Shown here: piece after piece, positions 33,610-43,738 of the stretch | How the letters are laid out: each line of letters starts with the position of its first letter | How positions within the stretch are numbered: position 1 is the stretch's first letter | Assembly (NCBI GenBank): GCA_003211315.1 | Contig: QCTC01000001.1 | Span: forward strand, 1 to 43,738 | Source: Prochlorococcus sp. AG-670-O17 | Lineage (GTDB): Bacteria; Cyanobacteriota; Cyanobacteriia; PCC-6307; Cyanobiaceae | DNA: 43,738 nucleotides | Reading direction: 5' to 3' | Program-made: the position numbers and the translations under genes | The notes under the pieces: model-generated | Database searches by the model: none | What the model saw: only the letters and a program-made list of their open reading frames with translations | Told to the model about the DNA's origin: nothing

Positions 33610-34518
33610 CTATTTGATCCTTGAGATTAAATAGGAAATTGGTATTTCAAGCGCTTTAACTGAATTCTTTACAAAAGCTCTATTATTAAATACATCATAA
33701 TCTAATCTTTCAATAGAATCTAATATTCCTCTATAAAGGCGTAAAGATGTCCAGACAGGCCATCTTGCATCTGCAGATAACCACTTAATGCCATCTTCAG
33801 ATTTTTTGAACCAATCCCGAGCCCTTGTTAATTGAAAATTCATAAGCATCTTCCACTGATTATTTATCACTCCTTTTAATAATTCTTCTTCAGAATAATT
33901 AAATTTATTCATATCATCCTGAGGTAAATATATTCTACCTCTTTGCCTATCTTCACCAACATCTCTTAAGATGTTAGTAAGTTGATTTGCTATTCCTAGA
34001 GCTATTGCCGCTTCTGATGAGTCAGGTATGTTGCTCCAAGGGGCTGATGTATAGGCACTATCTATGCCCATCACATTCTGAGTCATTAATCCTACTGTCC
34101 CTGCTACGCGATAACAGTAAAGCTGTAGTTCAGAAAAACTTTTGTATCTAAATTTTTCAAGATCCATTCTTTGACCCTCAATCATATCTAAATATGGTTC
34201 TATATTTTGTGGAAATTTTTCTATTGTATCGAAAAGAACAGCATCTAAGTCTGATTGTATTTTTCCTTTGAAAACATTTTTTGTGTTTTCTTCCCATTCA
34301 TTCAAGTTATCGGAAAGTTCCTCAGTTGTCTTGGTTGAAGCTTCAATGCTATCCATGATTTCATCAGTTCTCCGACACCAAACATAAATCGCCCAAATCG
34401 CTCTTCTTTTTTCGTAGGGTAATAAAAGTGTCCCTAAATAAAAAGTTTTAGCCCATTTTTGAGTTTCTTTTTGGCATATTTCATATGCTTTATTAAGTTG
34501 GGATAATGAATTTTTCAA
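33610..34518 (-). CDS. crtB: Phytoene synthase
   Basis: A 302-residue prenyl synthase that joins two geranylgeranyl diphosphates to phytoene. The first Asp-rich motif is RRTDEIMDS near residue 50 and the second is NILRDVGEDRQRGRIYLP near residue 185. Both are typical of trans-isoprenyl head-to-head enzymes. It follows crtP by 21 bp on the same strand. Confidence 0.95.
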   Translation of the reverse strand: MKNSLSQLNKAYEICQKETQKWAKTFYLGTLLLPYEKRRAIWAIYVWCRRTDEIMDSIEASTKTTEELSDNLNEWEENTKNVFKGKIQSDLDAVLFDTIEKFPQNIEPYLDMIEGQRMDLEKFRYKSFSELQLYCYRVAGTVGLMTQNVMGIDSAYTSAPWSNIPDSSEAAIALGIANQLTNILRDVGEDRQRGRIYLPQDDMNKFNYSEEELLKGVINNQWKMLMNFQLTRARDWFKKSEDGIKWLSADARWPVWTSLRLYRGILDSIERLDYDVFNNRAFVKNSVKALEIPISYLISRIK

Positions 34519-34539
34519 AAAAGGTTTTATTCTTGAGGT

Positions 34540-36003
<1,464 letters not shown>

Positions 36004-36050
36004 CTAAAGTTAAGACATAATTGTTTTTTTTGTTGATTATTTTTCAGATT

Positions 36051-36398
36051 ATGGAAAAAATGCTTTTAAAGTCAACTACTAGGCATGTAAGGATATTTAC
36101 TGCTGATGTGGTTAATAACGATTTAATATTCCATCCTAATAAATTAACTCTTGACTTAGATCCTGATAATGAATTCATTTGGAACGAAGATTCCTTAAAA
36201 AAAGTAAATCAAAAATTTACTGAACTTGTTGAAGAAAGAGCCGGAAAAAGTTTAGATGATTATGAACTTCGTAAAATAGGATCAGAAGTTGAAGGTTTAA
36301 TCAAATATTTGCTTCAAAATGGATTACTAAGTTACAACCCAGAATGTAGAGTCATGAATTATTCAATGGGTTTACCTAAGACTAAAGAAATACTGTGA
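36051..36398 (+). CDS. ndhM: NAD(P)H-quinone oxidoreductase subunit M
   Basis: A 115-residue cyanobacterial NDH-1 subunit. I chose the ATG at 36051 ([20 protein letters not shown]); an upstream start at 36021 would add a hydrophobic leader not seen in the family. Typical segments are [19 protein letters not shown] and [20 protein letters not shown]. The stop overlaps the GTG of the next gene by 4 bp. Confidence 0.94.
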   Translation: MEKMLLKSTTRHVRIFTADVVNNDLIFHPNKLTLDLDPDNEFIWNEDSLKKVNQKFTELVEERAGKSLDDYELRKIGSEVEGLIKYLLQNGLLSYNPECRVMNYSMGLPKTKEIL

Positions 36399-37018
36399 AT
36401 AGATATCCTAATAGGGGTCCAAGAAGAGACCCTGACAACAATTCTTACTCCTCAAATTCAAGGGATCGAGATAGTTATACCCAACGGAGTAGAAGAATAT
36501 CTGCTTCTAACTCTGGACAAAAAAATAATTTTAGTACTGGAACAATTGCTGTACTTGCTGGAGTTTTGATATTAGGGGTAGGCATAGGAAGTGCTATTAC
36601 CAGTACAACAGATGGAGGGCAGGGCAATATAGCTAGTCAACAACAATTAGACATGGCAGTTCCAGACCCCGAATTTTGTAGGCAATGGGGAGCAAGCGCT
36701 TTTGTGATTGATGTAGAAATGTATACAACACTAAATCCTTCAACTAGTTTCGTAACACAACCGGCATTACAACCTGGTTGCGTTATACGAAGGGAGAATT
36801 GGACAGTGTTACAAAAACAAGGAGCTATAAGTAATGAGGATGTTAGAGAATGTAAGCAAAGAATGAATACTTTTGCTTACATAGGGTCAATAAGAGATAA
36901 GCCTATAGTTAAATGTGTTTATCAGACTGATGTCAATGAAAACAAATTTATCATTAAAGGAGATGGCCAAGCTGAAGATGGAGGGGTGGGAATCAATAAG
37001 GAAGCTATTCAATTTTAA
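36395..37018 (+). CDS. DUF3172-type single-pass membrane protein
   Basis: A 207-residue protein, GTG start within the ndhM stop. The first 47 residues are Arg/Asn/Ser-rich and likely disordered ([16 protein letters not shown]). One transmembrane helix lies at about 50-69 ([18 protein letters not shown]). The outer part has [19 protein letters not shown] and [11 protein letters not shown], with four Cys that could form disulfides. This matches the DUF3172 family of cyanobacteria as I recall it. Coupling to ndhM hints at a thylakoid role, but that is inference. Confidence 0.8.
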   Translation: MNRYPNRGPRRDPDNNSYSSNSRDRDSYTQRSRRISASNSGQKNNFSTGTIAVLAGVLILGVGIGSAITSTTDGGQGNIASQQQLDMAVPDPEFCRQWGASAFVIDVEMYTTLNPSTSFVTQPALQPGCVIRRENWTVLQKQGAISNEDVRECKQRMNTFAYIGSIRDKPIVKCVYQTDVNENKFIIKGDGQAEDGGVGINKEAIQF

Positions 37019-37968
37019 ATTGAGTTATTTTGTCTTAATGGACTTTCAGAGCTTGCAAATTGAGGCAATATGTACTTTTTAAACGCTTCAGATGCTCTAG
37101 ATGTGTATCTAGATGGATTTGTAATTAATTTCAACTCTCTTTTTACTTCTAAATCAGCTAAGTGGGGTTTGTTAATTGACCCACCTGCTAATTCTCGCTC
37201 AATTGAAACAACAGGTAAAAAAGCAACACCAAGACCAGATTGAACCGCATTTTTGATTGCTTCAAGAGAATTTAACTCCATTTCTATTCTTAATCTTTGA
37301 ATATCAAGACCTGAATCCTTTAAAAGTTTATCAACAACTTTTCTCGTTGTTGATTGAGAATCTAATGTGACGAAATTTAGTTTGTATAAATCTTCTTTCA
37401 TCAGTTCTTTCTTGTTGGCAAGTGGGTGTTTTGTTGGCAATACAAGAGCTAATTCATCAGTTGCATATGGAATTATTTGTAATAGGTTTTCTAAATCGCT
37501 TGGCAATTGACCACCAATTATAGCTAAATCAATTTGTCCATTCGCAACGCTCCAACCTGTTCTTCTAGTACTGTGAACCTGTAGTTGGACAGATACATCA
37601 GGATATTTTTGACGAAAAAGCCCGATCATCCTTGGCATTAAGTAGGTACCGGTAGTTTGACTAGCTCCAATTATGAGTGTTCCACCTTTTAAACTATTTA
37701 AATCTTCAATAGCTTTGCAAGCTTCATCACATTGATTAAGGATTCTTTCGCAATATTCAAGTAATAGCTTACCTCCTTCAGTTAAAAGTGCTTTTCTACC
37801 ACCTCTGTCAAAAATTGTTATTTCAAGTTGTTTTTCTAAATTTTGAATTTGTAAACTGACAGCCGGTTGGGTCACATAAAGTAAATCTGCAGCCTTTTTA
37901 AAACTTCCTTGAGCTGCAATAGCTTTTAATATTCTTAATTGGTCAAGAGTAAAAGGTAACTCGGGCAT
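37015..37968 (-). CDS. LysR-type regulator of the RbcR/NdhR (CcmR) type
   Basis: A 317-residue regulator. The N-terminal winged HTH is [20 protein letters not shown], then [20 protein letters not shown]. The effector domain begins [20 protein letters not shown]. The HTH phrase and full length match cyanobacterial RbcR/CcmR/NdhR, which control carbon concentrating and NDH-1 genes in response to carbon metabolites. Its position between ndhM and ndhF-ndhD supports an NdhR-like job. An operator-like palindrome lies 31 bp upstream. Confidence 0.85.
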   Translation of the reverse strand: MPELPFTLDQLRILKAIAAQGSFKKAADLLYVTQPAVSLQIQNLEKQLEITIFDRGGRKALLTEGGKLLLEYCERILNQCDEACKAIEDLNSLKGGTLIIGASQTTGTYLMPRMIGLFRQKYPDVSVQLQVHSTRRTGWSVANGQIDLAIIGGQLPSDLENLLQIIPYATDELALVLPTKHPLANKKELMKEDLYKLNFVTLDSQSTTRKVVDKLLKDSGLDIQRLRIEMELNSLEAIKNAVQSGLGVAFLPVVSIERELAGGSINKPHLADLEVKRELKLITNPSRYTSRASEAFKKYILPQFASSESPLRQNNSI

Positions 37969-37998
37969 TATTTTATGCCTGCAATTTAAGCCTAATTC

Positions 37999-38016
37999 TA
38001 ATACCTAAGGGTATTA
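37999..38016. promoter_or_regulatory. LysR-type operator-like palindrome
   Basis: Perfect arms TAATACC (37999-38005) and GGTATTA (38010-38016) flank TAAG. They form a T-N11-A core in the 83-bp gap between the divergent LysR gene and the Z-ISO-like gene. LysR regulators usually bind such dyads to control themselves and the divergent neighbour. Confidence 0.6.
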
Positions 38017-38051
38017 TTGTTAATAATAAATAACTTGTATTTTGGAATTAT

Positions 38052-38780
38052 ATGGAGACTCACAAAACTTCCTTGATAATTTTGGTATTAATATTAATTT
38101 TTGCAGTTATTCATAGTGGAGGTGCTGCTTTAAGAACCAGGGCAGAGGCTTTTATGGGCCCAAGATTATGGAGATTGCTCTTTGTTTCTTTAAGTTTGCC
38201 ATCTGCAGTGATTTTAATTAGTTATTTTTTAGCTCATAGATATGATGGAATTAGATTATGGAATTTTCAGGGTAATAACTATGTATTTTTGTTAGTTTGG
38301 ATCTTAACTGCCATCAGTTTCTTATTTCTATATCCTGCAACATATAATTTATTAGAAATTCCTTCAGTTTTAAAACCACAAGTAAGAATATATGGTACTG
38401 GAATAATGAGGATTACAAGACATCCGCAAGCATTTGGCCAAATTATTTGGTGTTTAGCTCATACATTATGGATTGGGACATCATTTACATTTATAACTTC
38501 CCTAGGGCTAATTTTTCATCACCTTTTCGCAATATGGCATGGTGATAAAAGATTAGAAATTAAATTTGGTGAAGAATTTTATAAGTACAAAGAAAGTACT
38601 TCAATAATCCCTTTTATGGCAATATTTGATGGAAGACAGCAAATAAAAGTAAAGGAATTTTTTAAACTATCGCAACTTGGGATATTAATTGCCATTTCAA
38701 TAATCTGGTGGTCTCATAAATATATAAATATTGCTGTTACAACTTTTAATTCATCTTTAATGTCTAAAATTTTCAATTAG
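38052..38780 (+). CDS. NnrU-domain protein, candidate zeta-carotene isomerase (Z-ISO-like)
   Basis: A 242-residue integral membrane protein of several helices. Key sequences are FAVIHSGGAALRTRAE and MRITRHPQAFGQIIWCLAHTLWIG, very close in pattern to plant Z-ISO, where histidines of these segments bind heme. Z-ISO turns 9,15,9'-tri-cis into 9,9'-di-cis zeta-carotene, the step between phytoene desaturase and zeta-carotene desaturase. All other enzymes of that route are in this window, though not adjacent. The name NnrU alone would be the cautious call. Confidence 0.75.
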   Translation: METHKTSLIILVLILIFAVIHSGGAALRTRAEAFMGPRLWRLLFVSLSLPSAVILISYFLAHRYDGIRLWNFQGNNYVFLLVWILTAISFLFLYPATYNLLEIPSVLKPQVRIYGTGIMRITRHPQAFGQIIWCLAHTLWIGTSFTFITSLGLIFHHLFAIWHGDKRLEIKFGEEFYKYKESTSIIPFMAIFDGRQQIKVKEFFKLSQLGILIAISIIWWSHKYINIAVTTFNSSLMSKIFN

Positions 38781-38813
38781 CATTCTAATATTGATGTATA
38801 AATATTATTAAAA

Positions 38814-40829
38814 ATGCCACAAGCTTCAGAAATTGCCTGGTTGATTCCTGTTTTTCCACTTATTGGAGCGGTGTTTTCTGGATTGGGCTTAATATGTGCG
38901 AATAAAAAAATCAATAATTCCAGAGAAATTGTTTCAATCAGTCTTTTGTCATTTGTTGGTGTTTCTGCTGTGATCAGTTATAAAACATTAATTGAGCAAA
39001 TAAATGGTTACCAATCAGTAGAAAAATTATTTGTTTGGGCAAGCGCAGGAGATTTCACAATACCAATGGGATTTGTTCTTGACCCTTTAGGTAGCGTAAT
39101 GCTCACATTGGTAACCACTATTACTTTATTAGTCATGATTTACTCCCATGGTTATATGGCTCATGATAAAGGTTACGTAAGATTTTTTACATATTTAGCA
39201 CTCTTCAGTAGTTCAATGATGGGATTAATTATTAGCCCAAATTTGTTGGAAATATATGTTTTTTGGGAATTAGTAGGAATGTGTTCTTATCTATTAGTCG
39301 GTTTCTGGTACGACAGAGATGGTGCAGCAAATGCTGCTCAAAAGGCATTTGTTGTAAATAGAGTTGGAGACTTTGGATTATTACTGGGAATTCTTGGTCT
39401 ATTTTGGGCTACAAAAAGCTTTGATTTTAATGAAATTGCCTTAGGAGTAGCACAATCAGTTTCAGAGAATTCATTGCCAGTCTGGGCTGCATTATTACTT
39501 TGTTTTTTAGTCTTCTTAGGACCTATGGCAAAATCTGCTCAATTTCCTCTTCATGTATGGCTTCCAGACGCTATGGAAGGACCAACCCCTATTTCAGCTC
39601 TTATTCATGCAGCAACCATGGTTGCTGCTGGAATATTCTTAGTAGCAAGGCTCCAACCTCTCTACTCATTATTCCCTTCAATTCAATTCATTATTGCTTT
39701 AGTTGGCACTATTACATGTTTCTTAGGTGCCTCTATTGCGTTAACCCAAATGGATCTCAAAAAAGGTTTGGCATATAGTACAGTTTCTCAGCTAGGGTAT
39801 ATGATGCTTGCGATGGGTTGTGGTGCTCCAGTAGCAGGAATTTTTCACTTAATAACACATGCATGTTTCAAAGCAATGTTGTTTTTAGGGTCCGGTTCAG
39901 TAATTCATGCTATGGAAGAAGTGGTTGGTCATCAACCTGTACTTGCACAAGATATGAGGTTGATGGGCGGTTTAAGAAAGAAAATGCCCTTTACTTCTAC
40001 CACTTTTTTAATAGGTTGCGTAGCCATAAGTGGTATTCCTCCATTAGCTGGGTTTTGGAGTAAAGATGAAATATTGGGAAACGCCTTTATCTCATTTCCA
40101 GCTTTTTGGTTTGTGGGATTTTTAACAGCTGGAATGACCGCCTTTTATATGTTTAGACTTTATTTTTTAACGTTTGAAGGGGACTTTAAAGGGGGAAATA
40201 AGGAATTACAAAAAGAACTTTTATTAGCTTCAAAAATTAATATAGAAGAAGATGAACATGAAGAAGAACATGGTTCACTTCATGAGTCTCCATGGTCCAT
40301 GACATTCCCACTGGTTTTCCTAGCAGTACCTTCAGTAATAATTGGTTTTATGGGATTTCCTTGGGATAGTAAATTTGCAAACTTATTAGATCCCGAAGAA
40401 GCATTAATTGCTATAGAGTCATTTGAATTAAAAGAATTTTTACCCCTAGCTATTGCATCTGTTTTTATTGCCTCAATAGGTATAACTATTGCTTATCAAG
40501 CTTATTTTGCTAGAAAAATTAACTTATCAATATTATTCGCGCAGAGATTTCCAACTGTTAATAAGTTTTTATCAAATAAATGGTATTTAGATGATATTAA
40601 TGAAAAACTTTTTGTGAAAGGCAGTAGAAAACTTGCAAAGGAAGTTTTAGAAGTTGATTCTAAAGTCGTAGATGGAGTTGTAAATCTTACTGGACTTGTA
40701 ACATTGGGAAGTGGAGAGGGCTTAAAGTATTTTGAAACCGGTAGAGCTCAATTCTATGCTCTGATAGTTTTTGGAGGAGTAATTTTGTTGGTAGCAATAT
40801 TTGGTTTCCAATCGCCCCAAGTAACTTAA
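38814..40829 (+). CDS. ndhF: NAD(P)H-quinone oxidoreductase subunit 5
   Basis: A 671-residue proton-pumping membrane subunit of NDH-1. Sequences such as YVFWELVGMCSYLLVGFWYD, KSAQFPLHVWLPDAMEGPTP and ALIHAATMVAAGIFLVARL are the core proton-channel motifs, and ASIALTQMDLKKGLAYSTVS follows. The C-terminal part has the long lateral helix region. It is of the NdhF1 type expected for respiration and cyclic electron flow. ndhD follows after 84 bp. Confidence 0.95.
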   Translation: MPQASEIAWLIPVFPLIGAVFSGLGLICANKKINNSREIVSISLLSFVGVSAVISYKTLIEQINGYQSVEKLFVWASAGDFTIPMGFVLDPLGSVMLTLVTTITLLVMIYSHGYMAHDKGYVRFFTYLALFSSSMMGLIISPNLLEIYVFWELVGMCSYLLVGFWYDRDGAANAAQKAFVVNRVGDFGLLLGILGLFWATKSFDFNEIALGVAQSVSENSLPVWAALLLCFLVFLGPMAKSAQFPLHVWLPDAMEGPTPISALIHAATMVAAGIFLVARLQPLYSLFPSIQFIIALVGTITCFLGASIALTQMDLKKGLAYSTVSQLGYMMLAMGCGAPVAGIFHLITHACFKAMLFLGSGSVIHAMEEVVGHQPVLAQDMRLMGGLRKKMPFTSTTFLIGCVAISGIPPLAGFWSKDEILGNAFISFPAFWFVGFLTAGMTAFYMFRLYFLTFEGDFKGGNKELQKELLLASKINIEEDEHEEEHGSLHESPWSMTFPLVFLAVPSVIIGFMGFPWDSKFANLLDPEEALIAIESFELKEFLPLAIASVFIASIGITIAYQAYFARKINLSILFAQRFPTVNKFLSNKWYLDDINEKLFVKGSRKLAKEVLEVDSKVVDGVVNLTGLVTLGSGEGLKYFETGRAQFYALIVFGGVILLVAIFGFQSPQVT

Positions 40830-40913
40830 TAACAAATGTGTGTCTTCACTGTCCATGGGATGAAAAAATCTAGATAATTTCTAGAATTTGTTTAAGATCA
40901 ATTTCTTATTCAT

Positions 40914-42554
40914 TTGAGCAGCTATTTTTTTACACATTTTGCACTTCATACAATAGGAACATTGGGTGGAGGTTTATCTGATTTTCCTTGGCTATCAGTG
41001 TCTATTCTTTTCCCCATTGGAAGCGCATTTTTGATACCTTTTTTCCCTGACAAAGGAGAGGGTAAACAAGTAAGGTGGTTTGCTTTAAGTGTTGCTTTAA
41101 TTACTTTTCTAGTAACTGTAGGATCTTATATAAACGGTTTTGATATCAATAATGAAAATGTTCAACTTAAAGAAAGTATAAATTGGCTTCCAAACCTAGG
41201 ACTTACATGGTCAGTTGGCGCTGATGGAATTTCAATGCCTCTTATATTATTAACTAGTTTTATAACAGCGCTAGCTGTCTTAGCTGCATGGCCAGTAAAG
41301 TTTAAACCAAAATTATTTTTCTTTTTAATACTTATCATGGACGGAGGGCAAATAGCTGTTTTTGCCGTTCAAGATATGCTCCTATTCTTTTTAAGTTGGG
41401 AACTGGAACTTTTGCCAGTATATTTACTTTTAGCTATCTGGGGAGGAAAAAATAGACAATATGCAGCTACAAAATTCATTATCTATACAGCCGGGAGTTC
41501 TATCTTTATCCTTTTAGCTGCATTGGCAATGGGTTTTTATGGAACTGAAGTTCCAAATTTTGAGTTTGCTCATTTGGCTAATCAAGATTTTGGCCAAAAC
41601 TTTCAAATCCTTTGTTACATAGGTTTATTAATTGCTTTTGGTGTTAAGCTCCCAATTGTCCCTTTGCATACTTGGCTCCCTGATGCTCATGGGGAGGCTA
41701 CAGCTCCTGTTCATATGTTATTGGCAGGTATTTTATTGAAGATGGGTGGATATGCTCTTTTGAGATTTAATGCACAGCTATTACCTATTGCACATGCTCA
41801 ATTCGCTCCACTATTAATAGTTCTTGGAGTAGTCAATATAATTTACGCTGCATTAACATCATTTGCGCAAAGAAATCTTAAAAGAAAAATAGCATATAGT
41901 TCAATTAGTCATATGGGTTTTGTTCTAATTGGAATAGGAAGTTTTAGTAGTCTTGGCACAAGTGGAGCGATGTTGCAAATGGTAAGTCATGGATTAATTG
42001 GAGCAAGTTTATTTTTTCTTGTTGGAGCAACTTATGACAGAACAAAGACTCTAAAACTAGATGAAATGGGAGGAGTAGGACAAAAAATGCGCATTATGTT
42101 TGCATTGTGGACCGCCTGCTCTCTTGCTTCTCTTGCTTTGCCAGGTATGAGTGGATTTGTTTCTGAATTAATGGTATTTACCGGATTTGTTACTGATGAA
42201 GTTTATACTTTGCCTTTTAGGGTAATTATGGCATCTTTAGCGGCAATAGGCGTGATACTTACCCCTATTTATTTACTATCAATGTTACGTGAGATTTTCT
42301 TTGGTAAAGAAAATCCAAAGTTAACTGAAGATAAGAATTTAATTGATGCAGAGCCACGAGAGGTATACATTATAGCCTGTTTACTTTTACCAATAATCGG
42401 GATAGGTTTATACCCAAGGTTAGTTACAGAAAGTTATTTGGCTACAATAGATAATTTGGTTGATAGAGATTTAAATGCTGTGAAAACTATTCCAAAGACA
42501 AATATTTTTGCGGGAAATAAATCAAATCAAATATTGAAAGCACCAACTATGTAA
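40914..42554 (+). CDS. ndhD: NAD(P)H-quinone oxidoreductase subunit 4
   Basis: A 546-residue antiporter-like subunit. Core motifs are [20 protein letters not shown], then [20 protein letters not shown] and [14 protein letters not shown], and [19 protein letters not shown]. The start is uncertain: a TTG at 40914 is used here, but another TTG at 40965 (giving [12 protein letters not shown]) is also possible, with no nearby ATG. It is downstream of ndhF and likely co-transcribed. Confidence 0.93.
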   Translation: MSSYFFTHFALHTIGTLGGGLSDFPWLSVSILFPIGSAFLIPFFPDKGEGKQVRWFALSVALITFLVTVGSYINGFDINNENVQLKESINWLPNLGLTWSVGADGISMPLILLTSFITALAVLAAWPVKFKPKLFFFLILIMDGGQIAVFAVQDMLLFFLSWELELLPVYLLLAIWGGKNRQYAATKFIIYTAGSSIFILLAALAMGFYGTEVPNFEFAHLANQDFGQNFQILCYIGLLIAFGVKLPIVPLHTWLPDAHGEATAPVHMLLAGILLKMGGYALLRFNAQLLPIAHAQFAPLLIVLGVVNIIYAALTSFAQRNLKRKIAYSSISHMGFVLIGIGSFSSLGTSGAMLQMVSHGLIGASLFFLVGATYDRTKTLKLDEMGGVGQKMRIMFALWTACSLASLALPGMSGFVSELMVFTGFVTDEVYTLPFRVIMASLAAIGVILTPIYLLSMLREIFFGKENPKLTEDKNLIDAEPREVYIIACLLLPIIGIGLYPRLVTESYLATIDNLVDRDLNAVKTIPKTNIFAGNKSNQILKAPTM

Positions 42555-42649
42555 TTTTCTTAATATGTTTAATATTTTTTGGCAAAACATTTGATATAAA
42601 GATATCTTGAAAAAAATTATATCTATTTAAAGTAATTTATTCTAAATCT

Positions 42650-43498
42650 ATTAATGGGTCACAGCTAGGACCTAGATTACTAATTAAATTCCTTCAAGAT
42701 GCAGCTGGAAGGGGTGATCTAGATCCATGGGACATTGATGTTATAAGTGTTATAGATACTTTTTTAGAGCAGTTTAATCATGATTTACAATATTCATCTA
42801 ATGATCAAATTTCATATCAAAAAGACTTATCTGAGACAAGTGAAGCATTTTTTGCCGCCTCTGTATTAGTTAATTTAAAAGCTCAAGTTTTAGAATCTGA
42901 TGTATTTCAAGAAGAAACATTAGATTTTGAAGAAGAAATTGGGATGGAGGATCAAGAATGGATTAATCAAGAATTTGATATACCAAAATATCCTGAAAAA
43001 TATTTAAGAAGAAGATCTGTAGCTCAACCCGTTATTAAACGTACATCAACATTAGGAGAACTTGTTAGTCAACTAGAATCTATTGCAGAAATAATTGAAA
43101 CGCAAGATCTTTTGCTTATGAAAAGGAAAAGAAATAAAAAATATTCTGATAAGGTTTTGATCTCTAAAGTTCAATCTTTAGCACATCGCGAAAAGCTTCC
43201 TGAAACAACTAAAGCACTTGGCAAGTTTCTTGATGGATGGGAAAAGGCTTTACAATGGACTGATTTTGAATATTTAGTTAATAAATGGCAGACAGTAGTA
43301 AAAAGTGATTTAGACAAAGATAGATTGGGGGTATTTTGGGCTTTGTTATTTTTATCATCAGAAAATAAAATTGAATTAAAACAACAATATTCTCTCTATG
43401 GCCCAATACAAATTAAAAGGATTATTCCAGATGGAGGATTAGCTCAATTACCTATTGAAAATCTTGAGGTTTCAGAAGCTTCTTCGACTGCTGCTTAG
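42650..43498 (+). CDS. scpA: Segregation and condensation protein A (start codon abnormal)
   Basis: The protein pairs with ScpB and SMC in chromosome condensation. The N-terminal ScpA signature GPRLLIKFLQDAAGRGDLDP, then WDIDVISVIDTFL, is encoded from 42656, far upstream of the first in-frame ATG (42944). Between the in-frame TGA at 42608 and 42944 there is no ATG, GTG or TTG in frame. An ATG at 42654 is one frame off and would fit perfectly if the GGG after AT were GGGG. I give an ATT at 42650 as a provisional start. The C-terminal part ends QLPIENLEVSEASSTAA. Confidence 0.75.
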   Translation: MNGSQLGPRLLIKFLQDAAGRGDLDPWDIDVISVIDTFLEQFNHDLQYSSNDQISYQKDLSETSEAFFAASVLVNLKAQVLESDVFQEETLDFEEEIGMEDQEWINQEFDIPKYPEKYLRRRSVAQPVIKRTSTLGELVSQLESIAEIIETQDLLLMKRKRNKKYSDKVLISKVQSLAHREKLPETTKALGKFLDGWEKALQWTDFEYLVNKWQTVVKSDLDKDRLGVFWALLFLSSENKIELKQQYSLYGPIQIKRIIPDGGLAQLPIENLEVSEASSTAA

Positions 43499-43548
43499 TA
43501 GTAAAAGAGCAATAAAGTATAATCTTTAAAAAGAGGTATATAGAGCTG

Positions 43549-43738
43549 ATGAAGGCAATGATACTTGCAGCAGGCAAAGGAACTCGCGTTCAGCCAATAA
43601 CGCATATTATTCCTAAACCAATGATTCCTATTTTACAAAAACCTGTGATGGAATTCCTCTTAGAACTGTTAAAAGAGCACGGTTTTAAAGAAATAATGGT
43701 AAACGTTTCTCATCTTGCTGAGGAAATTGAAAACTACT
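43549..43738 (+). CDS. Sugar-phosphate nucleotidyltransferase (partial)
   Basis: The start of a gene running off the right edge. It begins MKAMILAAGKGTRVQPITHI, the NTP-binding signature of nucleotidyltransferases, followed by IPKPMIPILQKPVMEFLLEL. This resembles mannose-1-phosphate guanylyltransferase or glucose-1-phosphate transferases, with cell-surface sugar synthesis as the likely role. An AAGAGG ribosome-binding sequence lies at 43531-43536. Only 63 codons are visible. Confidence 0.88.
   Translation, partial: MKAMILAAGKGTRVQPITHIIPKPMIPILQKPVMEFLLELLKEHGFKEIMVNVSHLAEEIENY

Noticed and set aside
40865-40890. TCTAGATAATTTCTAGA direct/inverted motif before ndhD
   Set aside because: Short AT-rich symmetry of this kind is expected by chance here, and nothing links it to regulation.
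42944-43498. A 184-codon gene beginning at the ATG at 42944
   Set aside because: The conserved ScpA N-terminus is encoded in the same frame upstream, so this ATG is internal.

Overview
The window looks like chromosomal DNA from a high-light-adapted Prochlorococcus, or a very close picocyanobacterium. It is strongly AT-rich with very short or overlapping intergenic gaps. It carries cyanobacterial or plastid-type genes: ndhO, ndhM, ndhF, ndhD, a CRR7-like gene, ycf3, ycf33- and ycf34-type genes, rpaA, rpaB, and the plant-type carotenoid genes crtB, crtP and crtQ. The assignment rests on gene content and protein similarity recalled from knowledge; no search was run.

Layout. 1-13.5 kb: a partial FemAB/GNAT-like gene, a RibD-type reductase, a tandem PTPS protein, aroK, a CRR7-like gene, a secreted protein, a GST, a Ycf33-like protein, rbfA-hemD, an SRPBCC protein with crtQ, an IscA-type protein, a TPR protein, an LpxB-like glycosyltransferase, a YfcH-like epimerase, ndhO, a J-domain protein and cysK. 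13.6-14.7 kb: a UPF0367 gene, an ABC ATPase and tRNA-Asn(GUU). 14.7-18.6 kb: an accessory island in which the 3' end of tRNA-Asn is repeated three more times, giving three stacked modules. Module A encodes a DUF805-SHOCT-like membrane protein and an AlpA/Xis-like regulator. Module B encodes a TPR protein truncated by an in-frame stop. Module C is a decayed copy of A. Each displaced tRNA end is preceded, at 67-69 bp, by a perfect 11-bp tandem direct repeat whose sequence differs between modules. No integrase gene is visible.

18.6-31 kb: a small acidic orphan, rpaA, holB-tmk-copper ATPase, ycf3, radA, rpaB-plsX, and fabH-fabD-plsC. PlsX carries an unusual N-terminal extension of 11-residue repeats. 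31-43.7 kb: tsaB, ycf34, a CCA-type nucleotidyltransferase, an RRM protein, crtB-crtP, ndhM, a DUF3172-type gene, a LysR regulator (rbcR/ndhR type) diverging from a NnrU/Z-ISO-like gene, ndhF, ndhD, scpA and a partial sugar-phosphate nucleotidyltransferase.

How the genes work together. Carotenoid synthesis is well represented (CrtB, CrtP, a candidate Z-ISO and CrtQ). So are the NDH-1 complex (NdhO, M, F, D plus a CRR7-like protein), fatty acid and phospholipid initiation (PlsX, FabH, FabD, PlsC) and the two OmpR-type regulators RpaA and RpaB. The most interesting feature is the stacked, integrase-less set of tRNA-Asn modules. I read it as a nest of very small integrative elements or satellites, perhaps related to tRNA-targeting elements known in Prochlorococcus (tycheposons).
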